A DNA stretch of 64,000 nucleotides from Clostridiales bacterium (GCA_030156665.1 JASGMB010000001.1:1-64000), one strand, 5' to 3'. Counted from the first letter of the stretch, positions 17,128 to 26,867 are shown. Made by a program: numbers and translations. Notes: generated from the sequence alone by a model not told the origin.

Positions 17128-18138
17128 TTATTCGTTGTTATTATATTGAATTCCAAAATGTTCATATGCAAGTTTAGTTACCATTCGACCACGCGGTGTT
17201 CTATTTAAAAAACCTAACTGCAATAAATAAGGCTCATATACATCTTCAATAGTATTACTTTCTTCTCCAATAGAAGCTGCAAGCGTTTCTAATCCAACAG
17301 GACCACCTCCAAATTTATTAATAATTGTAAGTATCATCCTTCTATCAATCAAATCAAGCCCAATATTATCTACTTCAAGCATATTTAATGCAAGATTAGC
17401 AACTTCTTTAGTAATACTTCCATTGGCTTTTACCTGAGCAAAATCTCTTACCCTTTTTAGTAAACGATTTGCAATTCTTGGTGTCCCTCTCGAACGTCGC
17501 GCTATTTCTCTGGCCCCTTCAACCTCAATTTCAATGCCTAATATTTTAGCTGACCGAATTACAATATTCTCTAATTCTTTAGCTGAATATAATTCCAGTC
17601 TACTGATTACACCAAATCTGTCTCTCAAAGGAGAAGTCAACAAACCTGCTCGAGTTGTAGCGCCTATTAATGTAAATTTCGGTAAATCCAGTCGAATTGA
17701 TCGTGCACTAGGACCTTTGCCAATGATTATATCCAATGCATAATCTTCCATTGCAGGATAAAGAATTTCTTCAACACTTCTATTTATACGATGAATTTCA
17801 TCAATAAATAAAATATCATGCTGTCCTAAATTGGTAAGTATAGCAGCAAGATCTCCGGGCCTTTCTATCGCAGGACCGGAGGTAATACGAATACTTACAC
17901 CCATTTCATTGGCGATAATATTTGCAAGCGTAGTCTTGCCTAATCCTGGCGGGCCATATAATAACACATGGTCTAATGCTTCTTTTCTTCCTTTTGCAGC
18001 TTCAATAAATATTGTAAGATTTTCTTTTATTTTGCTTTGTCCTATATATTCATTTAACGTCTTCGGTCGAAGACTTGTTTCCACATCAAAATCTTCTTCC
18101 ATCAATTCGGTAGTCACGATACGATTATCTAAATTCAT
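17128..18138 (-). CDS. ruvB: Holliday junction branch migration ATPase RuvB
   Basis: A 336-residue AAA+ motor that drives branch migration with RuvA. Walker [10 protein letters not shown] (about residues 61-69), Walker B LFIDEIHR (about 110-117), sensor [18 protein letters not shown] (about 160-177) and a C-terminal winged helix ending with [17 protein letters not shown] are all present. Length is normal. It follows ruvA by 34 bases. GTTGGCATTT-type distance signals are not seen; start ATG at 18138 is preceded by AGGGGG. Confidence 0.97.
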   Translation of the reverse strand: MNLDNRIVTTELMEEDFDVETSLRPKTLNEYIGQSKIKENLTIFIEAAKGRKEALDHVLLYGPPGLGKTTLANIIANEMGVSIRITSGPAIERPGDLAAILTNLGQHDILFIDEIHRINRSVEEILYPAMEDYALDIIIGKGPSARSIRLDLPKFTLIGATTRAGLLTSPLRDRFGVISRLELYSAKELENIVIRSAKILGIEIEVEGAREIARRSRGTPRIANRLLKRVRDFAQVKANGSITKEVANLALNMLEVDNIGLDLIDRRMILTIINKFGGGPVGLETLAASIGEESNTIEDVYEPYLLQLGFLNRTPRGRMVTKLAYEHFGIQYNNNE

Positions 18139-18172
18139 AATTACCCCCTGTTAAAATCTTATTAAATATTGA

Positions 18173-18775
18173 CTATTTCATTAAATTTTTCAAAGCAAGC
18201 TTTATTATCTCTTCCACTTCAATCCCTTCAGCATTTACAGCTTGAACCGCTTTGGTAGCTTCCGCAGCAGAATATCCTAAAACAACTAATGCATTGACTG
18301 CTTCGGAAGAATAATCCGGTTGTCCAGTAATCGTTTCTTGGTCCTTAATATCAATTAACTCTTCTGATTTGATTTTGTCCTTAAGTTCTAAAATTATTCG
18401 CTGCGCAAGTTTATTACCTACGCCTGGAGCTTTCGTAATAGTTTTAACATCAGAACTAACTAATGCTAAAGCAAATTGAGGCGGAGAAATAGTAGATAAT
18501 ATGGCCAGAGCAGCTTTTGGTCCGACTCCAGAAACAGAGATCAATAATTCAAACATCCCCAATTCTTCTTGATCAATAAATCCATATAAATCCAATACAT
18601 CTTCTTTTACATATAAATATGTATATATTTGAACGTCTTGATGTAATGACGGTAATTTATTTATTGTAGAAATAGAAGTATAGACTTTATATCCAACTCC
18701 ATTAACATCAATGATAATATAATTTTCCTTAATAAATTCAATATGTCCTTTTAAATATGCAAACAAAAATGACAC
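18173..18775 (-). CDS. ruvA: Holliday junction DNA helicase subunit RuvA
   Basis: A 200-residue protein with three RuvA domains: the N-terminal OB fold (FAYLKGHIEFIKENYIIIDVNGVGYKV-like, residues 1-62), two helix-hairpin-helix motifs (LISVSGVGPKAALAIL and KAPGVGNKLAQRIILELK), and the C-terminal domain that contacts RuvB (about 150-198). Length is typical. It binds four-way junctions as a tetramer and loads RuvB. It lies between ruvC and ruvB in the classical order. Confidence 0.97.
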   Translation of the reverse strand: MSFLFAYLKGHIEFIKENYIIIDVNGVGYKVYTSISTINKLPSLHQDVQIYTYLYVKEDVLDLYGFIDQEELGMFELLISVSGVGPKAALAILSTISPPQFALALVSSDVKTITKAPGVGNKLAQRIILELKDKIKSEELIDIKDQETITGQPDYSSEAVNALVVLGYSAAEATKAVQAVNAEGIEVEEIIKLALKNLMK

Positions 18776-18845
18776 GCTCCCTTTTAGCTGATATACAATT
18801 ACATCCCATTCTTGAGATAAATGGTGATTATCTTACATTTAAATT

Positions 18846-19340
18846 TTATAAATATTTCAACTTATAATTCATGGTTGAAGAATTCGCATGACAAACTGCC
18901 ACTGCAAGGGCATCGGCTACATCATCAGGCTTAGGAACCGCATTTAGCGATAGTAATGCTTTTACCATCTGTTGTACTTGTGGCTTTTGAGCCCTACCAT
19001 ATCCTACTACAGACTGTTTAACCTGTAAAGGAGTATATTCAAAAATATTTACTCCCGCATTTGCTGCAGCAAGAATCACCACGCCTCTCCCCTGGCCAAC
19101 ATTAAGCGCTGTTTTTACATTTTTATTAAAGAATAATTCCTCAACAGCAACTACACTAGGTCGATACACATTGATTAAATCTTGGACTGCTCTATATATC
19201 ACTTTGAGTCGCTCAGGCAATTGCATAGACGATTCAGTTGTAATGGCTCCATAGTTCATAACAGTAAATTTATTCCCTTCATATTTTATAATGCCATACC
19301 CCACGATAGCAATGCCTGGATCAATCCCTAATATTATCAC
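18846..19340 (-). CDS. ruvC: Crossover junction endodeoxyribonuclease RuvC
   Basis: A protein of about 164 residues with the acidic active site of RuvC resolvases: ILGIDPG at the N-terminus, [15 protein letters not shown] in the middle and [15 protein letters not shown] near the end. It resolves Holliday junctions made accessible by RuvAB. I placed the start at the GTG at 19340, giving MIILGIDPG, with GGGGTG 6 bases upstream; an upstream in-frame start would add nine residues not typical of the family. It is first of ruvC-ruvA-ruvB. Confidence 0.95.
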   Translation of the reverse strand: MIILGIDPGIAIVGYGIIKYEGNKFTVMNYGAITTESSMQLPERLKVIYRAVQDLINVYRPSVVAVEELFFNKNVKTALNVGQGRGVVILAAANAGVNIFEYTPLQVKQSVVGYGRAQKPQVQQMVKALLSLNAVPKPDDVADALAVAVCHANSSTMNYKLKYL

Positions 19341-19506
19341 TCCATTCACCCCACAATTAAGTATCAAAACATTTTTAAATATTTATTCATAATAATGTAT
19401 ATTATTTCAAAAATAGAAATACTTTATTTTTTCAAAAATCATACATTTAAACCAAAAACAAAGGTAAAACAAATAAATTTAAAGCAAATATATTTTTAAA
19501 TTAGTT

Positions 19507-19524
19507 ATTGCATATTTATGCAAT
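19507..19524 (+). promoter_or_regulatory. Putative ARG box (ArgR operator)
   Basis: A perfect 18-base palindrome, ATTGCATATTTATGCAAT, fits the ARG-box pattern TGNAT-wwww-ATNCA. It overlaps the -35 element of the argG promoter, which is where an arginine repressor would block transcription. Binding itself is inferred. Confidence 0.7.
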
Positions 19525-19536
19525 TTTGTATATAAT
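19508..19536 (+). promoter_or_regulatory. Promoter of argGH
   Basis: -35 TTGCAT (19508-19513), 17-base spacer, -10 TATAAT (19531-19536). The predicted start is about 45 bases ahead of the argG ATG. The overlapping palindrome suggests arginine repression. Confidence 0.85.
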
Positions 19537-19587
19537 ATAGTCAAACACTGATAAATTTATTTTATCACACCAAGGGGGCTTTTGCAT

Positions 19588-20799
19588 ATGAATAAAAAAG
19601 AAAAAGTTATATTAGCATATTCAGGAGGTCTAGATACCTCAATTATTATACCATGGTTAAAAGAAAACTATGATTATGAAGTGATTGCCGTAGCAGGAGA
19701 TGTTGGACAAGGTGAAGAACTTTCTCCTTTAAAAGAAAAAGCAATTAAAACCGGTGCTAGTAAGATTTATATTGAAGATTTAAGCGAAGAGTTTGTTAAG
19801 GATTTTATTTTCCCTACATTAAAAGCTGGGGCAATATATGAAGGTAAATATCTTTTAGGAACATCTATTGCAAGACCATGTATTGCGAAAAAACTTGTAG
19901 AAATCGCAGAAAAAGAAGGTGCCGTTGCCATTTGTCATGGGGCCACTGGAAAGGGCAATGATCAGGTAAGATTTGAGCTTACAATTAAAGCTTTAGCACC
20001 TCATTTAAAAATTATAGCACCATGGAGGATATGGAATATTAAGTCCAGGGAAGACGCAATTGATTACGCCCAAGCAAGAAATATACCTATTCCCGTTACA
20101 AAGAAAGATAATTATAGTAGAGATAGGAATTTGTGGCACCTTAGTCATGAAGGGTCAGATCTCGAAAATCCCTGGAATGAACCACAATATGATAAACTGC
20201 TTAAACTTATAACTCCTCCTGAGGAAGCTCCTGACAAACCTACTTATGTAGAAATTTATTTTGAACAGGGAATACCTAAAAAAATTAACGGTAAAGAATA
20301 TAATCCTGTGGAGTTGGTTAAGGAACTAAATAAAATTGGTGGAGAAAACGGAATAGGCATTACCGATATTGTAGAAAATAGACTTGTTGGGATGAAATCA
20401 AGGGGAATTTATGAAACTCCTGGTGGAACAATTCTTTATACTGCGCATAGAGAACTAGAATATTTAACGCTAGATAGACAAACACTACATTACAAAGAAA
20501 TGATTGCATCAAAATTCGCAGAATTAGTTTATGATGGAAACTGGTATACACCATTAAGAGAAGCTCTATCAGCATTTGTAGATAGTACACAAAAAACGGT
20601 TACAGGTACAGTAAGACTTAAACTATATAAAGGTAATTGTATCCCCGCAGGGTCAAAGTCAGATTATTCATTATATAACGAAGAAATTGCTACTTTTGGC
20701 AAGGATGAGATATATAATCAAAAAGATGCTGAAGGATTTATTAATCTATTTGGATTGCCATTAAAAGTAAGAGCTATGATGATGGAAAAATATAAATAG
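19588..20799 (+). CDS. argG: Argininosuccinate synthase
   Basis: A 403-residue enzyme that joins citrulline and aspartate using ATP, the penultimate step of arginine synthesis. The P-loop-like motif [16 protein letters not shown] is at residues 9-24. [14 protein letters not shown] and the citrulline and aspartate-binding stretches are intact, and the length is standard. The start is the ATG at 19588 with AAGGGGG 9 bases upstream. argH follows after about 80 bases containing a hairpin. It is one of the few plus-strand genes here. Confidence 0.97.
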   Translation: MNKKEKVILAYSGGLDTSIIIPWLKENYDYEVIAVAGDVGQGEELSPLKEKAIKTGASKIYIEDLSEEFVKDFIFPTLKAGAIYEGKYLLGTSIARPCIAKKLVEIAEKEGAVAICHGATGKGNDQVRFELTIKALAPHLKIIAPWRIWNIKSREDAIDYAQARNIPIPVTKKDNYSRDRNLWHLSHEGSDLENPWNEPQYDKLLKLITPPEEAPDKPTYVEIYFEQGIPKKINGKEYNPVELVKELNKIGGENGIGITDIVENRLVGMKSRGIYETPGGTILYTAHRELEYLTLDRQTLHYKEMIASKFAELVYDGNWYTPLREALSAFVDSTQKTVTGTVRLKLYKGNCIPAGSKSDYSLYNEEIATFGKDEIYNQKDAEGFINLFGLPLKVRAMMMEKYK

Positions 20800-20812
20800 T
20801 TAAAATTTTTAC

Positions 20813-20847
20813 GTGAGGAGTTCAAAGAATCGGTAATTACTCCTCAC
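20813..20847 (+). other. Hairpin in the argG-argH spacer
   Basis: GTGAGGAGT (20813-20821) pairs perfectly with ACTCCTCAC (20839-20847). There is no real U-tract, so it is more likely an mRNA-stabilising or processing hairpin than a terminator. Confidence 0.5.
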
Positions 20848-20881
20848 TTTCAATTCGGAGCAATAAAAGGATGTGAATAAA

Positions 20882-22270
20882 ATGAAATTATGGGGTGGAA
20901 GATTTCAAAAAATAACAGATCAAATGGTAGATGATTTTAATTCCTCCATTAGAGTCGACCAACGAATGTATCACCAAGATATTTACGGAAGTATCGCTCA
21001 CGCTAAAATGCTTGGCGAATGTAATATTATTTCTAAAGAAGAATCGGAGTTAATTCAAAAAACACTTTTACAGATACTTCAAGATATTGAGGAAGGTAAA
21101 ATTACATTTGAAATTGATGCTGAAGACATTCATATGAATATTGAAAAGATACTTATTTCTCGCATTGGGGACACAGGAAAAAAATTACATACTGGTAGGA
21201 GCAGAAATGATCAAGTAGCGCTCGATTTCCGAATGTATTTAAAGGATGAAGTAAAACAAATTACTTCATGTCTTGTCGAACTCGAACAAACGCTTTTATC
21301 TTTAAGCTCAAAACATTTAGATACTATTATGCCAGGATACACGCATCTACAAAAAGCACAACCTATTACTCTGGCACATCATTTAATGGCTTACTTTCAA
21401 ATGTTTAAAAGAGACATTGAACGGTTACAGGACTGTTACAAACGAATAAATATTATGCCTCTCGGCTCTGGCGCATTAGCCGGTACAACCTATAACCTTA
21501 ATCGAGAAATGGTTGCTCAACAATTAGGATTTGACCAAATTACTCAAAATAGTCTTGACGCTGTAAGCGATAGAGATTTTGCCATAGAATTAGCTTCCTG
21601 TCTCTCTATTGTTATGATGCACCTGAGTCGTTTTTGCGAAGAGCTGATTTTATGGTCTTCACACGAATTCTCTTTTATTGAAATGGATGACGCTTACAGC
21701 ACCGGTAGTAGTATTATGCCACAAAAGAAAAATCCAGATGTTGCAGAATTGATTAGAGGAAAAACAGGAAGAGTATATGGAAATCTTTTCGCACTGCTAA
21801 CTACTATGAAATCCTTACCACTTGCTTATAATAAAGACATGCAGGAAGATAAAGAGGTTTTGTTTGATTCTATAGACACATTAAAACAATGTTTACCTGT
21901 ATTTATTAAAATGATTGAAACAATGAAACCTAATAAAGCAAAAATGTATGCAGGTGCGCAAGGCGGTTTTACCAATGCAACTGATGTCGCGGATTATTTG
22001 GTAAAAAAAGGTATGCCATTTAGGGAAGCACATGAAGTTGTTGGTAAAATGGTATTACATTGCATTCATAATCATAAAACTTTAGATTCTCTAACCATAG
22101 AAGAATTCAAAAATTTTTCACTTATTTTTGAAGAAGATATATATAAAGCTATCTGTTTGGAGCAATGTGTGGAAGGAAGAAATCTTCCGGGTGGCCCTGC
22201 TAAACAAGCCGTTTTAGATTCCATTGAATATGGTAAACAGTTTATTTTAAAAACACAAAAATTTCTTTAG
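20882..22270 (+). CDS. argH: Argininosuccinate lyase
   Basis: A 462-residue member of the fumarase/aspartase superfamily that splits argininosuccinate to arginine and fumarate. The N-terminus MKLWGGRF, the [13 protein letters not shown] motif and the superfamily signature [12 protein letters not shown] are clear. I chose the ATG at 20882: the earlier in-frame GTG is only two bases from AAAGGA, whereas the ATG has workable spacing. It is the second gene of the argGH operon. A separate promoter for the next gene follows. Confidence 0.97.
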   Translation: MKLWGGRFQKITDQMVDDFNSSIRVDQRMYHQDIYGSIAHAKMLGECNIISKEESELIQKTLLQILQDIEEGKITFEIDAEDIHMNIEKILISRIGDTGKKLHTGRSRNDQVALDFRMYLKDEVKQITSCLVELEQTLLSLSSKHLDTIMPGYTHLQKAQPITLAHHLMAYFQMFKRDIERLQDCYKRINIMPLGSGALAGTTYNLNREMVAQQLGFDQITQNSLDAVSDRDFAIELASCLSIVMMHLSRFCEELILWSSHEFSFIEMDDAYSTGSSIMPQKKNPDVAELIRGKTGRVYGNLFALLTTMKSLPLAYNKDMQEDKEVLFDSIDTLKQCLPVFIKMIETMKPNKAKMYAGAQGGFTNATDVADYLVKKGMPFREAHEVVGKMVLHCIHNHKTLDSLTIEEFKNFSLIFEEDIYKAICLEQCVEGRNLPGGPAKQAVLDSIEYGKQFILKTQKFL

Positions 22271-22361
22271 TATTATAAACCGTTAATACCATAGATGGAG
22301 CCTTGGAGAAGCTAGAACTTCTTAATGCTAAAAACTTAGAAATAATGAAACTTTACTTTTG

Positions 22362-22390
22362 TTTACTAGCAATTAAAATAGTGATATAAT
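22362..22390 (+). promoter_or_regulatory. Probable promoter of the Usp-like gene
   Basis: A weak -35 TTTACT (22362-22367), 17-base spacer and perfect -10 TATAAT (22385-22390). Transcription should start at about 22397, immediately ahead of a hairpin repeat. Confidence 0.65.
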
Positions 22391-22399
22391 GATTAATGT

Positions 22400-22444
22400 A
22401 AAAAAGGGTTCTAAAAGAAACATTTTATAATGATTCCTTTTTTT
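22400..22444 (+). repeat. Leader hairpin related to the relA/mutS2 repeat
   Basis: A6-GGGTTC at the left and GATTCC-T7 at the right form an imperfect hairpin with a run of T. The loop AAAAGAAACATTTT is the same as in the hairpin at 63010-63053. It sits at the very start of the predicted Usp transcript and could act as an early terminator. The second, larger stem found in the other copies is absent here. Confidence 0.55.
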
Positions 22445-22496
22445 GGAAGGTATGGAATGATTACTTCAAAAGTTTAATTTGCAAAGGGGTTCTAAT

Positions 22497-22880
22497 GTGA
22501 AAAAGGTTCCCAGAATAATGGTATGTGTAACACGACAAAAAACTTGTGAGCGTTTGATAAAAATCGGAAAAGAAATTGCTTATAAAACTGAAGGTGAAAT
22601 TTTAGTCGTTCATGTAGCTAAAGAAGGTGCGAATTTTTTGGATAATCCTCACCAAGGAGAAGCACTAGAGTATCTGTTTCAGATTTCCAAAACCGTAGGT
22701 GCAGATATGTCGGTCTTACGTTCAGACAATGTAGTAAATACTTTAGTTGAATTTGCAAAAAAAAATGCGGTTTCTATCATAATTGTAGGAGAATCTCCTT
22801 ACGCTAGAAAAAATGACAACATTACACGAGAATTAGAACGACTTTTACCCAATGTCAAAATTATGGTGGTTGAAGCATAA
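22497..22880 (+). CDS. Universal stress protein (UspA-fold) family
   Basis: A protein of about 127 residues with the Usp alpha/beta fold: RIMVCVTRQKTCERLIKIG at the start (strand 1 and first helix), EILVVHVA (strand 2), and SIIIVGESPYAR in the ATP-binding loop region, followed by ELERLLPNVKIMVVEA. It resembles the Usp domain of KdpD and stand-alone clostridial proteins. Nucleotide binding is likely and the cellular role unknown. GTG at 22497 has AAAGGGG 7 bases upstream. It is monocistronic between a promoter and a strong terminator. Confidence 0.8.
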   Translation: MKKVPRIMVCVTRQKTCERLIKIGKEIAYKTEGEILVVHVAKEGANFLDNPHQGEALEYLFQISKTVGADMSVLRSDNVVNTLVEFAKKNAVSIIIVGESPYARKNDNITRELERLLPNVKIMVVEA

Positions 22881-22888
22881 TCTGTATA

Positions 22889-22931
22889 CCAAAATCAGCA
22901 CTACCTGCTAAGCGGGCAGTGCTGATTTTGG
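22889..22931 (+). terminator. Terminator of the Usp-like gene
   Basis: A perfect 14-bp stem, CCAAAATCAGCACT with AGTGCTGATTTTGG, is capped by a small CTGC-type inner hairpin and followed by TGTTTTTTGG. It separates the plus-strand arg/usp group from minus-strand proA and may act in both directions. Confidence 0.9.
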
Positions 22932-22967
22932 TGTTTTTTGGTTGGTACAATTTATTTTTACAATTAC

Positions 22968-24212
22968 TTAACGTACTTGTCCATCACCATATATAATATA
23001 TTTTATACTCGTTAACTCTTTTAACCCCATAGGGCCCCGTGCATGTAACTTTTGTGTACTAATCCCTATTTCAGCACCAAAACCAAACTCAAATCCATCG
23101 GTAAATCTGGTAGAAGCATTTACGTATACTGCTGCCGCATCTACTTGCTGTAAAAATTTTTGCGCCTTATCATAGCTAGTGGTAACAATAGCTTCAGAAT
23201 GTTTTGTACCGTATTGATGAATATGATTAATTGCTTCATCAATATCACTTACAACTTTTACTGCAATAATATAATCCAGATATTCTCTATACCAATCTTC
23301 TTCCAAAGCAGGTATGGTATCCGAAAATATTTTTTGCACTTCTTCGCAGCCTCGTATCTCCACATTTAGCTTTTGCAGACTATTTAAGACTTTAGGTAAA
23401 AACTGTTGTGCAATCTTCCTATCCACTAACAATGTTTCAGCCGCATTGCATACTCCTGGCCTGCTAGTTTTGGCATTTATAACAATTTTTTCAGCCATTT
23501 GCTGGTCGCATTCTCCATCAACATATATATGACAATTTCCAACCCCTGTCTCAATTACAGGTACAGTAGAATTTTTGACGACTGTCTGAATAAGTCCTGC
23601 TCCCCCACGCGGAATAAGCACATCTATATACTTATTTAATTTCATCATTTCTACTGCCGTTTCTCTGCTTGTATCTTCAATTAACTGTATACTTTCTTCA
23701 GGTAATCCCGCTTCAGCCACAGCCATTTGCATAATTTCAACAATTCTAGTATTAGAATGGATCGCTTCACTACCTCCACGTAAAACCACTGCATTTCCGG
23801 CTTTAAGACATAAAGCAGCTGCATCAACCGTTACATTTGGACGAGCTTCATATATAATGCCAATAACACCTAGCGGAACTCTTTTTTGTCCAATAGTCAA
23901 ATTATTTGGACGTTTCCACATAGAAATTACTTCCCCTATCGGATCAGGTAAACTTTTAATTTGTAAAACGCCTTGTGCAATGGATAAAATTCTTTCTTTG
24001 CTTAGTGTAAGTCTATCCAGCAAAGCTCCTGAAATGCCTTTTGCTCTTGCATTTTGTAGATCGATTTCATTGGCTTTGAGAATTTCTGCTTCATTTTTTG
24101 TTAGTGCATTTGCTATCGCTTCCAACGCATTATCTTTCGTGATAGACGAAACATTCGACATCAGATAAGATGCTTTTTTAGCTTTTTCTCCTATCAAAAT
24201 CAATTTATCCAT
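22968..24212 (-). CDS. proA: Glutamate-5-semialdehyde dehydrogenase (gamma-glutamyl phosphate reductase)
   Basis: A 414-residue aldehyde-dehydrogenase-fold enzyme that reduces gamma-glutamyl phosphate with NADPH, second step of proline synthesis. VPLGVIGIIYEARPNVTVDAAALCLKAGNAV-type motifs are present, and the catalytic Cys lies in SRPGVCNAAETLLV. The end has GPMGLKELTS, a family hallmark. Length is normal. It follows proB by 13 bases, so proB and proA are one operon. Confidence 0.97.
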   Translation of the reverse strand: MDKLILIGEKAKKASYLMSNVSSITKDNALEAIANALTKNEAEILKANEIDLQNARAKGISGALLDRLTLSKERILSIAQGVLQIKSLPDPIGEVISMWKRPNNLTIGQKRVPLGVIGIIYEARPNVTVDAAALCLKAGNAVVLRGGSEAIHSNTRIVEIMQMAVAEAGLPEESIQLIEDTSRETAVEMMKLNKYIDVLIPRGGAGLIQTVVKNSTVPVIETGVGNCHIYVDGECDQQMAEKIVINAKTSRPGVCNAAETLLVDRKIAQQFLPKVLNSLQKLNVEIRGCEEVQKIFSDTIPALEEDWYREYLDYIIAVKVVSDIDEAINHIHQYGTKHSEAIVTTSYDKAQKFLQQVDAAAVYVNASTRFTDGFEFGFGAEIGISTQKLHARGPMGLKELTSIKYIIYGDGQVR

Positions 24213-24225
24213 TTTTACCCTCCCG

Positions 24226-25071
24226 TTAAATAATATGCTTTAATTCCCGAGTTATTTTTTGTCCTTTTTTTAAAAAAAGAGTACCTACTTGTTTTCCCTC
24301 AAAAACTTTATATAAAATCCTCGGATCTTCACCATTTGCAATGATCATATTAACACCTGCGCTACACGCAATTTCAGCTGCCGAAATTTTTGTTGCCATC
24401 CCACCGGTTCCTCTATTACTTCCAACTCCGCCTGCCAAATTTTTAATACTTTGATCAATTTCAGTTACAACATGAATAATTTTTGCATTTGCATTCACTC
24501 TAGGGTCTGCATCATATAGTCCATCAATATCTGATAGAATAATTAATAGATCAGCCCCGATCAGTTCACTTACAACTGCTGATAAAGTATCATTATCGCC
24601 AAAGTTATCGGCAAATTCTATTTCTTCAATTGCAATAGTATCATTTTCATTGACAATAGGTATTACATCTAATTCCAGTAGTGTATTAAAAGTATTTATT
24701 GCATTATTTTTACGATGTTCATTCTCCACTACATCTTTGGTAAGTAAAAGTTGTGCTATGGTATGACCATATTCTGAAAACAATTTATCATATAAATGCA
24801 TTAGCTCGCATTGCCCTATCGCTGCTGCTGCTTGTTTTCCAGGAATACTCTTAGGTTTTTCTCTTAACCCGAGTTTTCCAACTCCTACACCAATTGCACC
24901 CGAAGTTACCAGTACAATTTGCTTGCCTTGATTTTTTAAATCAGATAATACCCGTACTAAACATTCTATTCTTTGCAAATTAAGTTTTCCTGTATCATAT
25001 GTTAAAGTAGATGTTCCTACTTTTACAATAATGCGTTCTGCGCTCTGAACTTCTTTCAATATTTGATCCAT
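24226..25071 (-). CDS. proB: Glutamate 5-kinase, form without PUA domain
   Basis: An enzyme of about 281 residues that phosphorylates glutamate, the feedback-controlled first step of proline synthesis. The amino-acid-kinase fold is shown by VKVGTSTLTYDTGKLN, VLVTSGAIGVGVGKL (with one change), NENDTIAIEEIEFADNFGDNDTLSA and GTGGMATKISAA. E. coli ProB has about 370 residues with a C-terminal PUA domain; this one stops after the kinase, as in many Clostridia. I set the start at 25071 (MDQILKEV), with AAGGA 5 bases upstream; an upstream ATG would add 16 residues foreign to the family. Confidence 0.95.
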   Translation of the reverse strand: MDQILKEVQSAERIIVKVGTSTLTYDTGKLNLQRIECLVRVLSDLKNQGKQIVLVTSGAIGVGVGKLGLREKPKSIPGKQAAAAIGQCELMHLYDKLFSEYGHTIAQLLLTKDVVENEHRKNNAINTFNTLLELDVIPIVNENDTIAIEEIEFADNFGDNDTLSAVVSELIGADLLIILSDIDGLYDADPRVNANAKIIHVVTEIDQSIKNLAGGVGSNRGTGGMATKISAAEIACSAGVNMIIANGEDPRILYKVFEGKQVGTLFLKKGQKITRELKHII

Positions 25072-25188
25072 TGAAATCCTTCTTTCATAGTAATGTAGTA
25101 TAGACTTTTTATTGTTCATGCCTCATTTCTATTTATTTATATTTTACCAGCAATCATGTATATTTCAAGTAAAAATTTAGTCAACTAA

Positions 25189-25213
25189 AAAAGACACCTA
25201 TCTTGTGTCTTTT
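25189..25213 (-). terminator. Terminator after the PBP gene
   Basis: AAAAGACAC (25189-25197) pairs with GTGTCTTTT (25205-25213). On the minus strand the stem runs into GTGTCTTTTTTAG, a good U-tract. It lies about 55 bases after the PBP stop and ahead of proB. Confidence 0.85.
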
Positions 25214-25268
25214 AGTGGTATTGTCCTGCAAAACATGCAGGTAGTATTATTGAAACTTTACTATTACT

Positions 25269-26738
25269 TTAATAATTTAACTCTAATACATTTTCTGCTA
25301 TTTCTCTAAAAATAGGAGCTGCAGCTGCCCCTCCCTGCCTTCCATCTTCTACGAATACAACCATTGCATATTTAGGATTTGTGACTGGAAAATATCCTAC
25401 AAACCATGCATGCACTTTCGTTTTACCATTGACCATCCAACCTGTTTCTGCACTTCCGGTTTTTCCTGCTGCTCCACCATACTCTTCAAGTCGAGCATTT
25501 TGTCCTGTCCCTGAAATAGTAACCTCCTCCATCATTTTTTGAATTTTTTTAGCAATTTCTTCACTGATGATTCTTGTATCATCTTCATATCGTAATTGCT
25601 TTATTACATTTCCATTATCATTTACAATTGCATCAACAATATTTAATTTTTTTCTGACACCGTTATTTGCAATCGTTGTCACCATATCTACAACCTGAAT
25701 CGGGGTTACCAATATTTCACCCTGCCCTATAGAAATATTGGCAATTTCTCTAGGCGAAACATATTTTTTATTAGGGATGTTTCCCGACTGTTGTTCTAAC
25801 CCATCAAAAAGAGATACAGTGCTTCCAAAACCAAAACGTTCCGCCATACTGATGATGGATTGATAGCCTAGTTTTAGTCCGGTATCTATAAACAAAGGAT
25901 TGCATGAATAAGCAAAGCCTTGTATAAAACTCATTTCTCCATGTCCTTCTTCTTTATGACAAGTAAATTTTTTTCCATCTACTTCAATATATCCGGTACA
26001 ATTAAATGGCATATCTAGATATGCGATATTCTTTTCAAACGCAGCAGCAGATACAACAATTTTAAATACAGACCCTGCATCATATGCTGAAAAAGCTTTA
26101 TTTACCAATTCACTGCCTTTGCTTCCAAGATACCTCTCTATTTGGTTTTGAGAATAATTCGGTCTGCTGGCTAATCCCAAAATATCTCCCGTTTTTATAT
26201 CAGTTAAAATAACCGCACCACTTTCCATTCGTTTATCTATAATTTCTTCTATAATATCCTGTATATGATAATCAAGCGTGAGCCGAACTGCGGAATGATC
26301 ATCATTATTAAAACAATTGACCACTCTATATCCTAACCCTGTTATAGAACGTTTTACGGCATCTCCAATCATTCCTATACTCATTTTTTTATTTATATCA
26401 AGATACTGATTAAATGCTTTTTCAATGCCGGAATAACCCAATTGATCAGTCCCATTGACATATCCAATGATATGTCTTGCTAATGATTGATGTCCATATC
26501 TCTTACTCAATCTTATCATTTTAATGCCAGGCTGATTTAAGTAATTGGAAATTTCTTCTTCTGAATAGTTATCTATAACAAAGGTTACCGGTCTGTTTTC
26601 ATTTAATGTTTCTTTTATTTGCTGAATGGTATACCCTGTAAAATTTGAAAGATTTTCATATACTTGCGCAGCATCTTTGATGAGGTTAGGAATCACAATT
26701 ACATAAAATTTATCCTCTCGGTCTGTAAAATTTTCCAA
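25269..26738 (-). CDS. Penicillin-binding protein transpeptidase with disrupted N-terminus
   Basis: A 489-residue frame with a complete class B transpeptidase domain: SVFK (Ser223-Lys226) nucleophile motif, SCN (278-280) and KTGSAETG (426-433), plus an N-terminal dimerisation part (VIVIPNLIKD, GYVNGTDQLGYSGIEKAFN). It resembles the YrrR/PbpI type, and the neighbourhood (mltG, trmR, trhP) matches the yrr region of Bacillus. The frame starts at a TTG with a poor ribosome binding site and lacks the expected membrane anchor. An anchor-like peptide is encoded just upstream in another frame (26710-26802). The gene is therefore probably frameshifted, with linker sequence also missing, or the enzyme is made without an anchor. 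Confidence 0.75.
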   Translation of the reverse strand: MENFTDREDKFYVIVIPNLIKDAAQVYENLSNFTGYTIQQIKETLNENRPVTFVIDNYSEEEISNYLNQPGIKMIRLSKRYGHQSLARHIIGYVNGTDQLGYSGIEKAFNQYLDINKKMSIGMIGDAVKRSITGLGYRVVNCFNNDDHSAVRLTLDYHIQDIIEEIIDKRMESGAVILTDIKTGDILGLASRPNYSQNQIERYLGSKGSELVNKAFSAYDAGSVFKIVVSAAAFEKNIAYLDMPFNCTGYIEVDGKKFTCHKEEGHGEMSFIQGFAYSCNPLFIDTGLKLGYQSIISMAERFGFGSTVSLFDGLEQQSGNIPNKKYVSPREIANISIGQGEILVTPIQVVDMVTTIANNGVRKKLNIVDAIVNDNGNVIKQLRYEDDTRIISEEIAKKIQKMMEEVTISGTGQNARLEEYGGAAGKTGSAETGWMVNGKTKVHAWFVGYFPVTNPKYAMVVFVEDGRQGGAAAAPIFREIAENVLELNY

Positions 26739-26802
26739 CCAAACCTAAAAACAATATTGTAAAAAAGATAGTAAGAAACTTTAATCTGCTAGCGTAAATC
26801 AA
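26710..26802 (-). pseudogene. Out-of-frame membrane-anchor segment of the PBP gene
   Basis: A 30-codon frame starting TTG with GGAGGTG 5 bases upstream encodes IYASRLKFLTIFFTILFLG followed by LVGKFYRPRG and a stop. This is exactly the type of N-terminal anchor expected for a PBP, and it ends inside the beginning of the PBP frame, offset by one base. The simplest reading is a frameshift or deletion that has separated anchor from enzyme. Confidence 0.6.
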
Positions 26803-26863
26803 TAGTGCACCTCCGTGAATGCTGTTTTCATATACATTTTCTCCAGACACAAGGTGCACTATA
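26801..26863 (-). promoter_or_regulatory. Inverted repeat covering the PBP ribosome binding site
   Basis: AATAGTGCACCT (26801-26812) and AGGTGCACTATA (26852-26863) pair at 11 of 12 positions. In the minus-strand transcript the GGAGGTG site (26808-26814) and the TTG start of the anchor peptide lie inside this stem, so translation initiation may be masked. The loop is 39 bases and there is no U-tract. Confidence 0.6.
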
Positions 26864-26867
26864 CTAT

